NCBI RefSeq assembly: GCF_019977735.1
Contig: NZ_AP025018.1
Span: 1,736,001 to 1,800,000 of the forward strand
Length of the DNA: 64,000 nucleotides
Source: Calothrix sp. PCC 7716
GTDB taxonomy: Bacteria > Cyanobacteriota > Cyanobacteriia > Cyanobacteriales > Nostocaceae
Direction of reading: 5' to 3'
In this document: in pieces, positions 52,447 to 61,780 of the stretch
Layout of the letters: each line of letters opens with the position of its first letter
Numbering within the stretch: the first letter of the stretch is position 1
Translations under genes and position numbers: made by a program
The notes under the pieces: generated by a model
Seen by the model: only the letters and a program-made list of their open reading frames with translations
Databases searched by the model: none
What the model was told of the DNA's origin: nothing

Positions 52447-55188
52447 TTATGTAGATATAGGGAATCGAATTGTAAAAGTACTTCCCTGTCCTTCACCTAG
52501 ACTTGTGGCAGTAATTGTACCACCATGTAATTCAATGATGTGACTTGCAATTGCCAGCCCTAAACCTAAACCCTGGCGCCTACCGCTAGAATTATCTTGT
52601 TGATAACGTTCAAATATTTGGGGTAAAAACTCTGGCTTAATACCTATACCTGTATCTTTAACGTCTATTTGAATGTAATTTAAATCTTGATTTCCTTGCC
52701 AAGCGTGTTTAATTGATAAATATACTTCGATACGCCCACCTACGTCGGTAAATTTTAGCGCGTTGGAGAGTAAATTTCCCATTACCTGTTGCAAGCGATG
52801 AATATCACCAGAGATAGGAGGTATTGAGTTATCAAGTACTGTTACAAAGCGAATGTTTTTAGCGTTGGCGTCTGGATAAGCTGTTTCGATAGCACCTGTG
52901 ACAATAGTATAAAGGTTAACTGGCGCCAGTTCTAATTGCAGCTTACTTCTGAGGATACGCGAAATATCGAGCAAATCTTCAAGAAGTTTAGCTTGAGACT
53001 TGGCGTTGCGTTCAATTGTTTGAAGTGCTTTTTGAGTTGCAGCTTCGTCAAATTTGCGCGTTTGAAGTAACTTTGCCCAACCTAAAATAGCATTTAGAGG
53101 AGAGCGCAAGTCGTGTGATACCATCGCGACAAATTCATCTTTGGCACGGTTTGCTGTTTCTGCTGACTGTCGTGCTTTTTCTTCGAGTTCTAATAAATGC
53201 TTGTAACGTTCTTCGCTTTGCCGTAGTGCCGCTTCTGTTTGTTTAAGCTGAGTTAAATTTATGATAAAACAAGCACTGTAACCATCTTCTCTACCCTCCA
53301 TTTGGGCAATACCAAGTAAGATGGGAACGCGCGTACCGTCTTTGTGAAAATACTCTTTTTCAAATGGAGTACAAATTCCGTTTAATTGTAGTTCTTTAAT
53401 TTTTTCAGCATCAAGTTTTTTAAATTCTGATGGGGTTATTGTATCCCAACGCAGAACCCCTGCCTCAATATCGGCGCCTGTGTAGCCAAACATTTCTAAA
53501 AAAGCATTGTTTGCTTCATAAATACGACCACTGGCATCACCAAAATAAACACCTACAAAATTTGAGTCAACAATACGCCGAAACTTAGCTTCACTTTCAC
53601 GCAATGCAGCTTCTGTTTGTTTTGCAACAGTAATATCAGTAGCATTACCAACTACTCGTGCGACATCTCCTTCCGAATTACGAATTATCTTACCTTTATC
53701 TTCCACATACCGATAGTTTCCATCTTTAGAACGTACTCGGTAGGACAAAGTATAACAATCTTGCTCGGTCATTATAGCATCAAGAGCGCTTTTCAAATCA
53801 TTAATATCATCAGGATGAATTAATTGATACCACCATTCAACTGTTGGCTCAACTTCCGCAGTATCATAACCGAAAATCCGCGTTATTCCATCGCTACGTT
53901 CTATAGTGTTACCAAGAGTGTCCCAATCATAAATCAAGCTATTAACAGCGTGCGCTGCCAATTGAAACCGTTCATTACTTTTGCGGAGTGATTCCTCAGT
54001 TCGCTTATGTTCTGTAATATCGAGTGCAGTCCCAACAATTTGACGGGGTGAATTATCAAAATTACGCTTAAAAATAACTTCTTTACTTAATAACCATCTC
54101 CATTCCCCATTTTTATGTCGCATCCTATACTCAGTTTCAAGAGTATCACCATCCTGAAGTGTATTAAAACGCTCAAGCAGTTGAGGCAACCGTAACACAT
54201 CCTCTGAATGCATAAGTAAAGTAAATAATTGGGCGCCCATCGCTTCAATTTCGGATGTCGTATAACCTAACACTTCGCCAATTTGACGATTTACATAGAC
54301 GTTACGTTGCTCAACTAAGTCATAAACGTATAGTAAACCTGGTGTAGCTGTGGCGATGCGCTCGATAAAATCCTCAGCTTGCTTTTTGGCTGTAACATCA
54401 CGCCATGATGCAACAATTCCATCTCCCATTTTGGAAATCCGAATATCGAATACGCGCGTTGACAACTGTTTGCCAAAAACGTCAGTATATACAAGTGATT
54501 CCTTTATTAAGGGTTGACCAGTTTCAACGACATAACAATATTTATCGAATAAACCACTCGTGCGTGTTGCAGGAAATAATTCACACACCAACTTACCTAG
54601 CTGCTCTGAGTTGCTCAACATATTCGCTTCACAAGCGGCAGCATTGACATATTCAAACCGAAAATCAATTATATTACCTTCTTTGTTACGAACTGCCGAA
54701 TAAAAGCCGAAGCAGTCGAGTGAATTTTCGATGGAAGTACGAAAGCGTTCCTCACTAGAAAGCAATTTTCGGCGTAAACGTACATTTTCGACTGCTGAGT
54801 GTAATGTTGAGCGTAAAATTTCGGGTGTGGTTTCTCGCTTTACTAAATAATCTTGTATACCGCTTTTCATTGCTTGGACTGCAATTGCTTCGTTTCCCTG
54901 CGCGGTTATCATTATCGCAGCAGGCAGCCAGGTACGCGGTTGCTCATTGATTTGCTTTTTGAATTCGTCAATTAGCTCTAACCCATCGACATCAGGAAGC
55001 AAAAAGTCGAGTAAAATTACATCTGGCTGAAATTGGCGCCATGATTCAAGACCGCTTTTGCCAGTTGCGGCTTCGACAATTGTATAGTTATATTTTGTGT
55101 CTTGCTGTAAACAATGGCGGTAAAGCTCCCGTTCGCTAGGAGAATTGTCAATAATCAGGACAGTTAGCTCAGTCGTCATGTTTCCCAA
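52447..55188 (-). CDS. Multi-PAS hybrid histidine kinase with N-terminal receiver
   Basis: 913 aa: REC (about 5-130; LIIDNSPSER, Asp61 in VILLDFLLPDVDG, VKRET end), four PAS/PAC modules (about 145-270, 275-395, 400-525 and 530-655, each with GNYR/GEWRW/GTRVPI-like PAC signatures), a short coiled coil, HisKA with His692 in AMVSHDLRSPLNA, and HATPase_c with NALKFT, DTGIGIKPEFLP and GLGLGLAIASH. No membrane segment, so a cytosolic multi-input kinase. Ligands of the PAS domains are unknown; partner regulator not adjacent. Confidence 0.9.
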   Translation of the reverse strand: MGNMTTELTVLIIDNSPSERELYRHCLQQDTKYNYTIVEAATGKSGLESWRQFQPDVILLDFLLPDVDGLELIDEFKKQINEQPRTWLPAAIMITAQGNEAIAVQAMKSGIQDYLVKRETTPEILRSTLHSAVENVRLRRKLLSSEERFRTSIENSLDCFGFYSAVRNKEGNIIDFRFEYVNAAACEANMLSNSEQLGKLVCELFPATRTSGLFDKYCYVVETGQPLIKESLVYTDVFGKQLSTRVFDIRISKMGDGIVASWRDVTAKKQAEDFIERIATATPGLLYVYDLVEQRNVYVNRQIGEVLGYTTSEIEAMGAQLFTLLMHSEDVLRLPQLLERFNTLQDGDTLETEYRMRHKNGEWRWLLSKEVIFKRNFDNSPRQIVGTALDITEHKRTEESLRKSNERFQLAAHAVNSLIYDWDTLGNTIERSDGITRIFGYDTAEVEPTVEWWYQLIHPDDINDLKSALDAIMTEQDCYTLSYRVRSKDGNYRYVEDKGKIIRNSEGDVARVVGNATDITVAKQTEAALRESEAKFRRIVDSNFVGVYFGDASGRIYEANNAFLEMFGYTGADIEAGVLRWDTITPSEFKKLDAEKIKELQLNGICTPFEKEYFHKDGTRVPILLGIAQMEGREDGYSACFIINLTQLKQTEAALRQSEERYKHLLELEEKARQSAETANRAKDEFVAMVSHDLRSPLNAILGWAKLLQTRKFDEAATQKALQTIERNAKSQAKLLEDLLDISRILRSKLQLELAPVNLYTIVTGAIETAYPDANAKNIRFVTVLDNSIPPISGDIHRLQQVMGNLLSNALKFTDVGGRIEVYLSIKHAWQGNQDLNYIQIDVKDTGIGIKPEFLPQIFERYQQDNSSGRRQGLGLGLAIASHIIELHGGTITATSLGEGQGSTFTIRFPIST

Positions 55189-55350
55189 GCCACAGTGTAA
55201 ATATATACAGTATTGGGCAAATTAATCAATCGGTTTGCTATAATTAATACAGACAATATTATTCGCCACAAAATATTAATAACATATTTCAATCTCCTAT
55301 AATTTTAAAGACATTGTAAATACTACTGCTGAACGATTTTTAAATCCTGA

Positions 55351-55380
55351 TGTAGAGACGTGATTAATCACGTCTCTACG
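55351..55380. repeat. GTAGAGACG-family hairpin
   Basis: TGTAGAGACGTGATTAATCA and its complement, core identical to 29889, ten bases past the end of the CDF transporter gene; probable terminator of that gene. Confidence 0.78.
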
Positions 55381-55389
55381 GTTGACGTT

Positions 55390-56277
55390 TTAGTAACTAA
55401 TTTGCTTGGATACATAGCTGGCTGGTTCTACGTGTATCATGATTCTGGCTGGGGAAAATCTATCTTCTAGGAGTTTTTCTACTTGTTCAGTGATGCGGTG
55501 AGATGTTTCTACGTCAGGAGCATCTACTATTAAATGCATTTCTATAAATACTTGGCGCCCAATAACTCCACGCGAGGCAATACTATGACAGTTGACAACT
55601 CCAGGGACTGAGAGTGCCAAGGAATGAATAACTTCGGGAGCAACTGCCATTTCATCTACAAGCCACGGTAAATTTTCTTTTAATACTGTCCACCCACTCC
55701 AAAATACTAGTAGTGCTACAGGGAAGGATAAGACTATATCTAACCATTGATATCCTAACCACACACCAATCAATCCTGCGATAACTGTTATCGTTACCCA
55801 AATATCGCTCATTGTATGGGTTGCGTCAGCAATTAAAATGTTACTTTTTACGCGCCTACCTACGCGACGTTCATAAAATGCTACAAAAATGTTTACACCC
55901 AATACTAGTAGTAGTATCCATAGTTCTGAGGGAGTAATTTTTACTGGTTTGCCACCGTTGATTATTTTTTCGACGGCGCCTTGAATTATTTCAAAACAGG
56001 CAATTCCTAAAAAAGCAGCAATTCCCAATGCTCCCACAGCTTCAAATTTTTGATGCCCATAAGGATGTTCACGGTCAGGATAGGGAGAAGAAAAGCTACT
56101 GGTAATCAATCCTAGTACATTATTGGCACTATCGGTAACACTGTGCAGCGCGTCGGCAAGCAAGCTCAGGGAACCAGTCAAAGTTCCAACAAAAGCTTTT
56201 AGCACCATTACAAAAATATTTAACAGCAGTGTGATGAGTAAAACTCTTCTAACAACACCACGATTATCATAATTCAT
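55390..56277 (-). CDS. Cation diffusion facilitator transporter
   Basis: 295 aa inner-membrane metal/proton antiporter with six predicted membrane helices. Metal site motifs ADALHSVTDSANN in helix 2 and IADATHTMSDIWV in helix 5 give the His/Asp pairs of CDF proteins, and a C-terminal cytoplasmic domain carries EMHLIVDAPDVETSHRITE. The HPYGHQKFE loop motif is typical. Metal (zinc, iron, manganese or cobalt) cannot be assigned from these residues with confidence. Confidence 0.93.
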   Translation of the reverse strand: MNYDNRGVVRRVLLITLLLNIFVMVLKAFVGTLTGSLSLLADALHSVTDSANNVLGLITSSFSSPYPDREHPYGHQKFEAVGALGIAAFLGIACFEIIQGAVEKIINGGKPVKITPSELWILLLVLGVNIFVAFYERRVGRRVKSNILIADATHTMSDIWVTITVIAGLIGVWLGYQWLDIVLSFPVALLVFWSGWTVLKENLPWLVDEMAVAPEVIHSLALSVPGVVNCHSIASRGVIGRQVFIEMHLIVDAPDVETSHRITEQVEKLLEDRFSPARIMIHVEPASYVSKQISY

Positions 56278-56470
56278 ACAGTATATTTTACATCCATGCC
56301 TCTATTTATACTGTAGAACAAATCGCACAAAATAAATGTTGCAAACCCTTACATACTATAGCTTAGATATTTCTTTAGCCGCTATATTATACTTAAGTTT
56401 ATTGCGAGTTCTTATCATTTTATATTTATTTATATTTAAATACGGCTTATTAAGTAAGTTGTTACGCACA

Positions 56471-56685
56471 GAAACCGGGTTTCTTGTTGATGTATAGTGA
56501 TGAAAACGAGATTTTTCATAGAAACCCGGTTTCTTGTTGATGTATAGTAATGAAAACGAGATTTTTCATAGAAACCCGGTTTCTTGTTGATGTATAGTGA
56601 TGAAAACGAGATTTTTCATAGAAACCCGGTTTCTTGTTGATGTATAGTGATGAAAACGAGATTTTTCATAGAAACCCGGTTTCTT
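56471..56685. repeat. Tandem 50-bp repeats with AAACCCGG hairpin arms
   Basis: Four consecutive 50-bp units plus a partial fifth. Each contains GAAACCCGGTTTCTTGTTGA and TGAAAACGAGATTTTTCATA. The first unit has the arm in GAAACCGGGT form and the others GAAACCCGGT. Units differ at single bases (GTGATG versus GTAATG). Lies immediately before the start of the gene at 56704; the 56278-56470 part shows no gene. Confidence 0.92.
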
Positions 56686-56703
56686 TGACGAGATAATAAA
56701 ATT

Positions 56704-57054
56704 ATGTCTAGTACTCACTTAACATTAAACTTGGGCGAAGGTTCTATATCTTTTAGCTTTTCTGAGTCTGCTGCACGCGACTTGAAAGCTGCACTCGACC
56801 AATTGATAATGAGTCTCAAAGCTGTTTCGACGGCAAAAAGTGGTGGAGGCGCCAAACCAACTCCTCAACGTCCTGTAGAGTATAGATACACAGGAGAAGT
56901 GTTTCTGGAAATTTTTTGTAACCCAAATATCTGGGCAACACCTTTTGCGGCTAAAGTTCTAATTACCGTGCGCGATGCCACTATTAAACTAACTACAGAA
57001 GCTGAACTCACCCGAATTATAGAAGATGTGAATCAGTACTTAGAACAATTTTGA
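56704..57054 (+). CDS. Conserved cyanobacterial protein, 116 aa
   Basis: 116 aa, soluble. N-terminal half reads [20 protein letters not shown] with a following helix ([16 protein letters not shown]); a Gly/Pro/Lys linker; then [20 protein letters not shown] and a beta-strand with [19 protein letters not shown] recognise no named family. No clear ribosome binding site: the 50-bp repeat array runs to within 20 bases of the ATG. Followed by a GC-rich hairpin at 57077. Confidence 0.65.
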   Translation: MSSTHLTLNLGEGSISFSFSESAARDLKAALDQLIMSLKAVSTAKSGGGAKPTPQRPVEYRYTGEVFLEIFCNPNIWATPFAAKVLITVRDATIKLTTEAELTRIIEDVNQYLEQF

Positions 57055-57076
57055 CAAGCGGTTCAAAATTAAAAAA

Positions 57077-57105
57077 GGAGCAAGTGTTGCTGCCAGCACT
57101 GCTCC
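57077..57105 (+). terminator. Hairpin downstream of the 116-aa gene
   Basis: GGAGCAAGTGTTGCT pairs with AGCACTGCTCC, a GC-rich stem just after the stop codon. No strong T-run follows, so termination strength is uncertain. Confidence 0.45.
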
Positions 57106-57337
57106 GGGAATTGAAAAAGACTCAAGCAATGAATTTTTATAGTTCCTTCTGTGATTACACCAACGCAATTAAGCGCTAAAAATCATTTTGATATATCCTC
57201 ACTACAACAGGGATGAATAGGGACTCACGGGTGTAATAAATCCGTATTATGTAAGTTTTACTATTTTGGAACTTTAAAGTTTTTAGCCAAGATTTAAGTT
57301 AACAGGGAATAATTAAATCATGGATTGGGAGTAAGTA

Positions 57338-57379
57338 GGTTGTGAGCAGAGATTTTTCAGACTGGCAGTCTGCACAACC
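57338..57379. ncRNA. Candidate structured RNA or regulatory hairpin
   Basis: GGTTGTGAGCAGA pairs with TCTGCACAACC (11 bp with a 2-nt bulge), and an internal near-palindrome CAGACTGGCAGTCTG offers an alternative fold. It lies in a gap between converging genes 57054 and 57450 with nothing coding. A small RNA, terminator or operator are all possible. Confidence 0.3.
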
Positions 57380-57449
57380 CACGAAAGGTTGTTAAATCTA
57401 TGGTGACTTAATCTTAAGCCCAACCCAAAAAACCGAACGTTCAGATTAA

Positions 57450-57686
57450 TTAGTCGTTTTCCCATTCCTCACGACCAATTAAGTCGGCGATGCGGTCTCG
57501 CAGCAAAAAGTCGCATTTTTCTAATTCACACTCAATACAAACCCATTCTCTGGCTGGAATGTACTGGCATAAGGTATAAATGGGCTGCTGTCTGCTTACA
57601 ACCCCTTTCTGCACCAGCCGACGTGCTTCGTCTTGAATCACGCCTAGAGAATAGTAACTGATAGAAGGCACCGTATTGACACTCAT
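57450..57686 (-). CDS. DUF4327 family small protein
   Basis: 78 aa, matching the small cyanobacterial DUF4327 family: SLGVIQDEARRLVQKGVVSR followed by QQPIYTLCQYIPAREWVCIE and a final LLRDRIADLIGREEW. Function unknown; soluble and mostly helical. The ATG starts after a short non-conserved segment (MSVNTVPSISYY). Its stop is about 60 bp from the candidate hairpin at 57338. Confidence 0.72.
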   Translation of the reverse strand: MSVNTVPSISYYSLGVIQDEARRLVQKGVVSRQQPIYTLCQYIPAREWVCIECELEKCDFLLRDRIADLIGREEWEND

Positions 57687-58552
57687 ATTATTTACTCACG
57701 AATTACACTTAACTAGTGTTCCCGAAATTGCACTAAAACTAACGCAGCAAAAAAATTTACTTATGGCTTGAGTTTTGTAGTTTGCTATACGGAACTATTT
57801 CCATTCTGGCGCTACACACCTTCAAATTATCTAAAGAAATGTGAAAAAAATCAATATCTCCTGACATATTTATCACCTGCTATCTTCTGTTCTCAGTGTT
57901 GAGCCATACTTTTAGACACATATTACTTTGCGGCGCTGACATGTCATTGCTTAAGCCCTCCAAAGCAAAATAGAGTGTTTTGATTAAGTGGCAAAACAGC
58001 GCAAAAGTAAGAACTGAAGGGCAGATTTGACCATAGTTATCGATGAAATATGTGGCGGTGGCATACAATCAAAACTGTTTTTCGTTCATAAGATACACAC
58101 AAATTACCTGCCTAGGTTGAAGGTATAAACTAGCTCACGACTTAAGTGTTAACATACCTCATTTGCCCTTACGATTTATCTTGTCTTAAAGGTTTCTTAA
58201 ACAAGTATTAAACAAGGTTAAGAATTTACTGGGTGTATGATTACAGATTTTTATGTGTAACAAAAAGACGATTGCCAAGCATTTCAATGTTAGTATAGCA
58301 AACAATGGCAAGCATAAAATTCCATTAAGGCAGTGCAATTACATAAATTATCGGGCTAAAAATATAACCGTTCTAGATAAACACGCTTAAAAACAGCAGG
58401 CGCCCTGGAAAGATTAACTATTATAAATTTATATAACATTTATTAAAAGAACCAATATCAAGCGACAAAACTGTGATGATGGAAACCAAAAGCTTGGGGG
58501 AACAATTTTCAGAACCTTGGTTTGTATTGATCCCCTGCTTTAGAGCTACCTC
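57687..58552. other. 866-bp gap without a recognisable gene
   Basis: Low-complexity AT-rich DNA between DUF4327 and rbfA. Short frames here (for example on the minus strand at 57880-58068) lack a ribosome binding site and protein-like composition. One GGCGCC lies near 58401. No hairpin or RNA signature stands out. Confidence 0.5.
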
Positions 58553-58957
58553 TTACTCCTCTTCTTGGTCTCCTTGTGAATCATCTACTGAATCATCAAC
58601 CGGACGTTCGTTGCGAATACGATTGAGCAGCGATAAAACATTAGTACCACGCTCAATTGAATCATCCTCAACAAACATGACTTCTGGAGTACGACGTAAA
58701 CGTACTCTTGAGCCAAGTTCGCTGCGGACGTAACCAGTAGCAGATTTTAGACCAGCCATTGTTTCGGCTTTGGCTTCTTGGGTTCCATAAATGGAAACAT
58801 AAATTTTGGCATGTTGCAAATCGCCAGAAACATTAACATCTGTGACGCTGACCATTCCTGTTCCCACACGGTCATCTTTAATGCCGTTAAGCAGCATTTG
58901 ACTGACTTCTCGTTTAATCAATTCTGCAACGCGCTCAACGCGACGATTATTAGCCAT
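58553..58957 (-). CDS. rbfA: Ribosome-binding factor A
   Basis: 30S maturation factor needed for 16S rRNA processing and cold adaptation. 134 aa from the ATG at 58957 starting [20 protein letters not shown], with GAGGAG upstream; a frame from 58990 is not supported. The KH-like fold motifs are present: [20 protein letters not shown] and [18 protein letters not shown]. The acidic C-terminal tail ending DSQGDQEEE is longer than in E. coli. Downstream of DUF751 on the same strand. Confidence 0.95.
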   Translation of the reverse strand: MANNRRVERVAELIKREVSQMLLNGIKDDRVGTGMVSVTDVNVSGDLQHAKIYVSIYGTQEAKAETMAGLKSATGYVRSELGSRVRLRRTPEVMFVEDDSIERGTNVLSLLNRIRNERPVDDSVDDSQGDQEEE

Positions 58958-58983
58958 AATATTTTCAGTCTCCTCAATCAAAA

Positions 58984-59062
58984 ATAGCACTCAGCACTCA
59001 GAACTCAGCACTCAGAACTCAGCACTCAGCACTCAGAACTCAGCACTCAGAACTCAGAACTT
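58984..59062. repeat. Heptamer STRR array between DUF751 and rbfA
   Basis: About eleven ACTCAGC / ACTCAGA heptamers in tandem in the short spacer of the DUF751-rbfA pair. Same family as at 26498, but all one orientation. Confidence 0.9.
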
Positions 59063-59066
59063 TAAA

Positions 59067-59273
59067 CTAAACCGGGGTTAAGCCGAGCATTGCGCGTAAT
59101 GTTAAGCTTACAAACACAAGGCTGCTTACTAAGATACCAATTAAGGCGATTACAGTTATTGGACGCTTGAGTAATGGCGCCATTGGAGCGAAGAGGTTGA
59201 GTAACACGCCAAGAAGGGTTGTAATAAAGTAGCGGGGGTAGCGGGAAATATTCTCCCAAAAACCGTCAAACAT
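59067..59273 (-). CDS. DUF751 family membrane protein (Ycf33 homologue)
   Basis: 68 aa with two predicted membrane helices. Matches DUF751 / Ycf33: WENISRYPRYFITTLLGVLL at the start and KRPITVIALIGILVSSLVFV later, ending TLRAMLGL. Ycf33 is plastid-encoded in some algae and conserved in cyanobacteria; function unknown. The rbfA gene follows, a common neighbour. Confidence 0.88.
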   Translation of the reverse strand: MFDGFWENISRYPRYFITTLLGVLLNLFAPMAPLLKRPITVIALIGILVSSLVFVSLTLRAMLGLTPV

Positions 59274-59402
59274 TTGATTTTATACTGCCTTAGTTTTAGT
59301 ATAGGTTTTCAAGCACATACAATTCATTCTAATGTACGTGGCAGCAAAAAGGCGCCGTGTAGAGACGTTGACGAGTGGGAGCTTGACCAATTGTATTAAA
59401 AA

Positions 59403-59433
59403 GAAATCCCGCTCTGCGATAGAACGGGATTTC
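59403..59433 (-). terminator. Rho-independent terminator of the HetZ-family gene
   Basis: On the minus strand GAAATCCCG and CGGGATTTC form a 9-bp stem followed by TTTTTAAT, about 115 bp past the HetZ-family stop codon. The remaining 59274-59549 gap holds only a half copy of the GTAGAGACG repeat (near 59359). Confidence 0.82.
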
Positions 59434-59549
59434 CTATAATTAATGATTAAGTGTAATAATTTCACGTATTTAGAATTAGAATAAACGCTACAAACTAGTT
59501 TGAAATATTTTTAACTCTAAGTTAATAACTTGAAGTTAAGTTAATTCAA

Positions 59550-60770
59550 TTAACCAGCTTGCGCTTCGGCATGACCGTTACGAATTGTCCATGCTAATTC
59601 CAAAAGTTGAGTCCAGCGTTTTTGCAGTTGTTTTGGTGTGCATTTAACAGTTTTAGCAATAACTTGGTCATTAATAAGTGCTGTTTTTAGTTGCAGAATT
59701 TGTTGCTGTTGATCTGTTAGCTGGCTGACAAAATTTTCCCACTGCTGCGAAGATAACCCCAATTTCTGCTCGATACCCGCACCTAACCACTGATGTACTA
59801 GTTGCCAATTGTGAGTACGAGCAAATTTTTCAACGTGGTATTTAAAGCGTTGTTGCAAGTAGTCGCGTTGACGGCTAGTTAAACCTAAAATATGATCTAT
59901 TTCAGGAGCAGATAAGTCTTGGAGTTTGAGTGTTAAATAATCTATACAGTCTTTTTGACCTTGCGCTTCGAGGTAGCTCATAAGTTCTTGAACAACGCGG
60001 TTACGTTCTGAATCTTCAGCGGGATCAAAGTTTCCTTGTGACACTAACTGCGCGCGTAATTGCTGTACAGTCGAGTTACGTTGGTAAGCTTCAGATTCTT
60101 CGGTACGTGAACCTTCGAGTGCTGCTTCAAAGTCAACAGTTGTTTCTTGTGGTTGGCGCCGGCTAAAACCTTGAGCGCGTAAAATAATCAATTGTTGGTT
60201 ACAACCACCGGGTAGGTTAATTCGGCGTTTTGCATATTGTTCAGTAAATGCCATGTACTCAGCTAACTGTAACTTGGTACGTGGTGAGTAATTTTCGGCT
60301 AGTTCATTTTCACGGCGAAAAGCTTTGATGGCTTCGATATAAAATGCTTGTAAGAAATCTTCAATCAAATTATAGCGTGCGTCAAACCCTAGCTGAACAT
60401 TAGGAGTTGAGATATGGCGGTATACCATTGAACCCAAGCTGCTATGTAATTCTACACGACCTCTTTGAGAACCAAGTTTGTAGTAATGCAGGCACTTTTG
60501 AATACGATGTCTTGCTAAGGTTAGTAACCAGGAATTAATTTCTCCGGAAGTTTGAATACGAGAGCTTTTATCGCAAATGCGTTCTACTTCGCGTGCAATG
60601 CGTGCTGAGACAGATTTAACACAGGCTTCCGAGGCTTTGATTTGTGGTTGTAATTCCTGACAAAGTAAATCGATTAACGTATTATCTGTGACAGCAGTAA
60701 ATTCAGTAGAGAATTCGACGGAAGCGGGCTGGTTTGCGATTGAGACGTTGTTGATGAAGTTAGATTTCAT
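59550..60770 (-). CDS. HetZ-family protein (heterocyst differentiation)
   Basis: 406 aa from the ATG at 60770, preceded by AGGA with nine bases spacing; a frame from 60803 adds 11 residues without support. It resembles HetZ and HetZ-related proteins of Anabaena/Nostoc, with SGEINSWLLTLARHRIQKCL, SQRGRVELHSSLGSMVYRHI, TKLQLAEYMAFTEQYAKRRI and the C-terminal LGLTSRQRDYLQQRFKYHVE, a sigma-factor-like helix-turn-helix region. HetZ is required for early heterocyst commitment. Whether this is HetZ itself or a paralogue cannot be settled without comparison to the species' other copies. Confidence 0.75.
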   Translation of the reverse strand: MKSNFINNVSIANQPASVEFSTEFTAVTDNTLIDLLCQELQPQIKASEACVKSVSARIAREVERICDKSSRIQTSGEINSWLLTLARHRIQKCLHYYKLGSQRGRVELHSSLGSMVYRHISTPNVQLGFDARYNLIEDFLQAFYIEAIKAFRRENELAENYSPRTKLQLAEYMAFTEQYAKRRINLPGGCNQQLIILRAQGFSRRQPQETTVDFEAALEGSRTEESEAYQRNSTVQQLRAQLVSQGNFDPAEDSERNRVVQELMSYLEAQGQKDCIDYLTLKLQDLSAPEIDHILGLTSRQRDYLQQRFKYHVEKFARTHNWQLVHQWLGAGIEQKLGLSSQQWENFVSQLTDQQQQILQLKTALINDQVIAKTVKCTPKQLQKRWTQLLELAWTIRNGHAEAQAG

Positions 60771-61058
60771 GATTTTTTTTCCTGGAAGATAGCACCGTAA
60801 CAAGTGCGAGCAAATTTTGGGCGATTGCTTTTTAACCGCTCACATCTATGACTGTATAGAATTAAAAAAAGTTACGGGTATCTACTTGTGTCGGTTTCTT
60901 TGAAATGCCACACTGCGACTGGCACATGGGCGCCCGACAATAGCTATTATGGTCTCAAACGCTTATACTGCAAGACTTCGACCACCATCTACATCTGTCT
61001 ATTTTTAGTGGAGAAAGTGTGACACTTTTAAAAGTGGCGCCAAACACAACTTTTTGTT
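60771..61058. promoter_or_regulatory. Upstream region of the HetZ-family gene, with a palindrome
   Basis: No coding sequence. A perfect 14-bp palindrome CACTTTTAAAAGTG is at 61025-61038, adjacent to GTGTGACAC and the Sua5/YciO gene end. The Anabaena HetR-binding palindrome (GAGGGGTCTAACCCCTC-like) was not seen. The spacer must contain the HetZ-family promoter. Confidence 0.45.
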
Positions 61059-61736
61059 TTAGGAATAAAAATCAACAACGCCATCAACAACCCCTAGCCC
61101 TTGACGGACTAATACTGCTTCGTCCCCTGTTAGGTCTAAAATTGTGGATGTATTGTTGGTTGGTTCCTCGCCTGTATCGACGATTACATCAACAAAATCA
61201 TCCAAACGGTCAAATAATTCTGCTTGTGTAATACCAAGCTTAAAATGTGTATCAAAATTTGTATCAAAATCTGTATCAATACCATCCTCGGTTGGCAAGT
61301 GCGCGCTCGTTGAGATTATGGGATTCCCCAACGCTGACAGCAAAGCCAAGCACACATTATGATTGGGTACTCGAATGCCAGTAGTTTTGCGTTTAGGATT
61401 TTGTACTAATTTCGGTACTAGTTTAGTGGCAGGTAACAAAAATGTGTATGGTCCAGGAATCAAGCGCTTCATAGTTCGGTAAGCGTTATCGCTCACAAAA
61501 GCGTATGTGGCAATATCTGAAAGCGAGGAACATAAAAACGTTAAAGGTTTGTTATTTGCTAGCTGCTTTATTTGTCTAACTCGTTCCACCGCTGATTTAA
61601 CATTCAAGTCACAACCTATGGCATAAACTGTATCAGTAGGATACAGCATTACTGCACCACGCCTCAGTTCTGCTTGTATTTGTTCTATTCCACGGGTTTG
61701 GGGATTTTCAGGATGGATTGAAAAAATTTTTGTCAT
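61059..61736 (-). CDS. Sua5/YciO/YrdC-family protein
   Basis: 225 aa, the L-threonylcarbamoyladenylate synthase fold that makes the precursor of tRNA t6A, or a YciO-type relative. Motifs: LYPTDTVYAIGCD near residue 33, KQLANNKPLTFLCS, a GPYTFLLPAT segment and ISTSAHLP. The PTDTVYAIGCD form and lack of the Sua5 C-terminal domain make YciO subfamily most likely. Divergent from larC with 44 bp between starts. Confidence 0.87.
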   Translation of the reverse strand: MTKIFSIHPENPQTRGIEQIQAELRRGAVMLYPTDTVYAIGCDLNVKSAVERVRQIKQLANNKPLTFLCSSLSDIATYAFVSDNAYRTMKRLIPGPYTFLLPATKLVPKLVQNPKRKTTGIRVPNHNVCLALLSALGNPIISTSAHLPTEDGIDTDFDTNFDTHFKLGITQAELFDRLDDFVDVIVDTGEEPTNNTSTILDLTGDEAVLVRQGLGVVDGVVDFYS

Positions 61737-61780
61737 AGATTGGAGTCGCCGTTAACCACTAGTCATTTACTACTATTAAT

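Noticed and set aside
56471-56685. Possible CRISPR array
   Set aside because: The 50-bp units are contiguous direct repeats without unique spacers, and no cas genes are present.
57880-58068. 62-codon minus-strand frame in the 57.7-58.5 kb gap
   Set aside because: No ribosome binding site or family resemblance; composition typical of random AT-rich sequence.
58473-58733. 86-codon plus-strand frame opposite rbfA
   Set aside because: Antisense of the conserved rbfA coding region.
60771-61058. HetR-binding palindrome upstream of the HetZ-family gene
   Set aside because: No GAGGGGTCTAACCCCTC-like sequence found; only an unrelated AT-rich palindrome.
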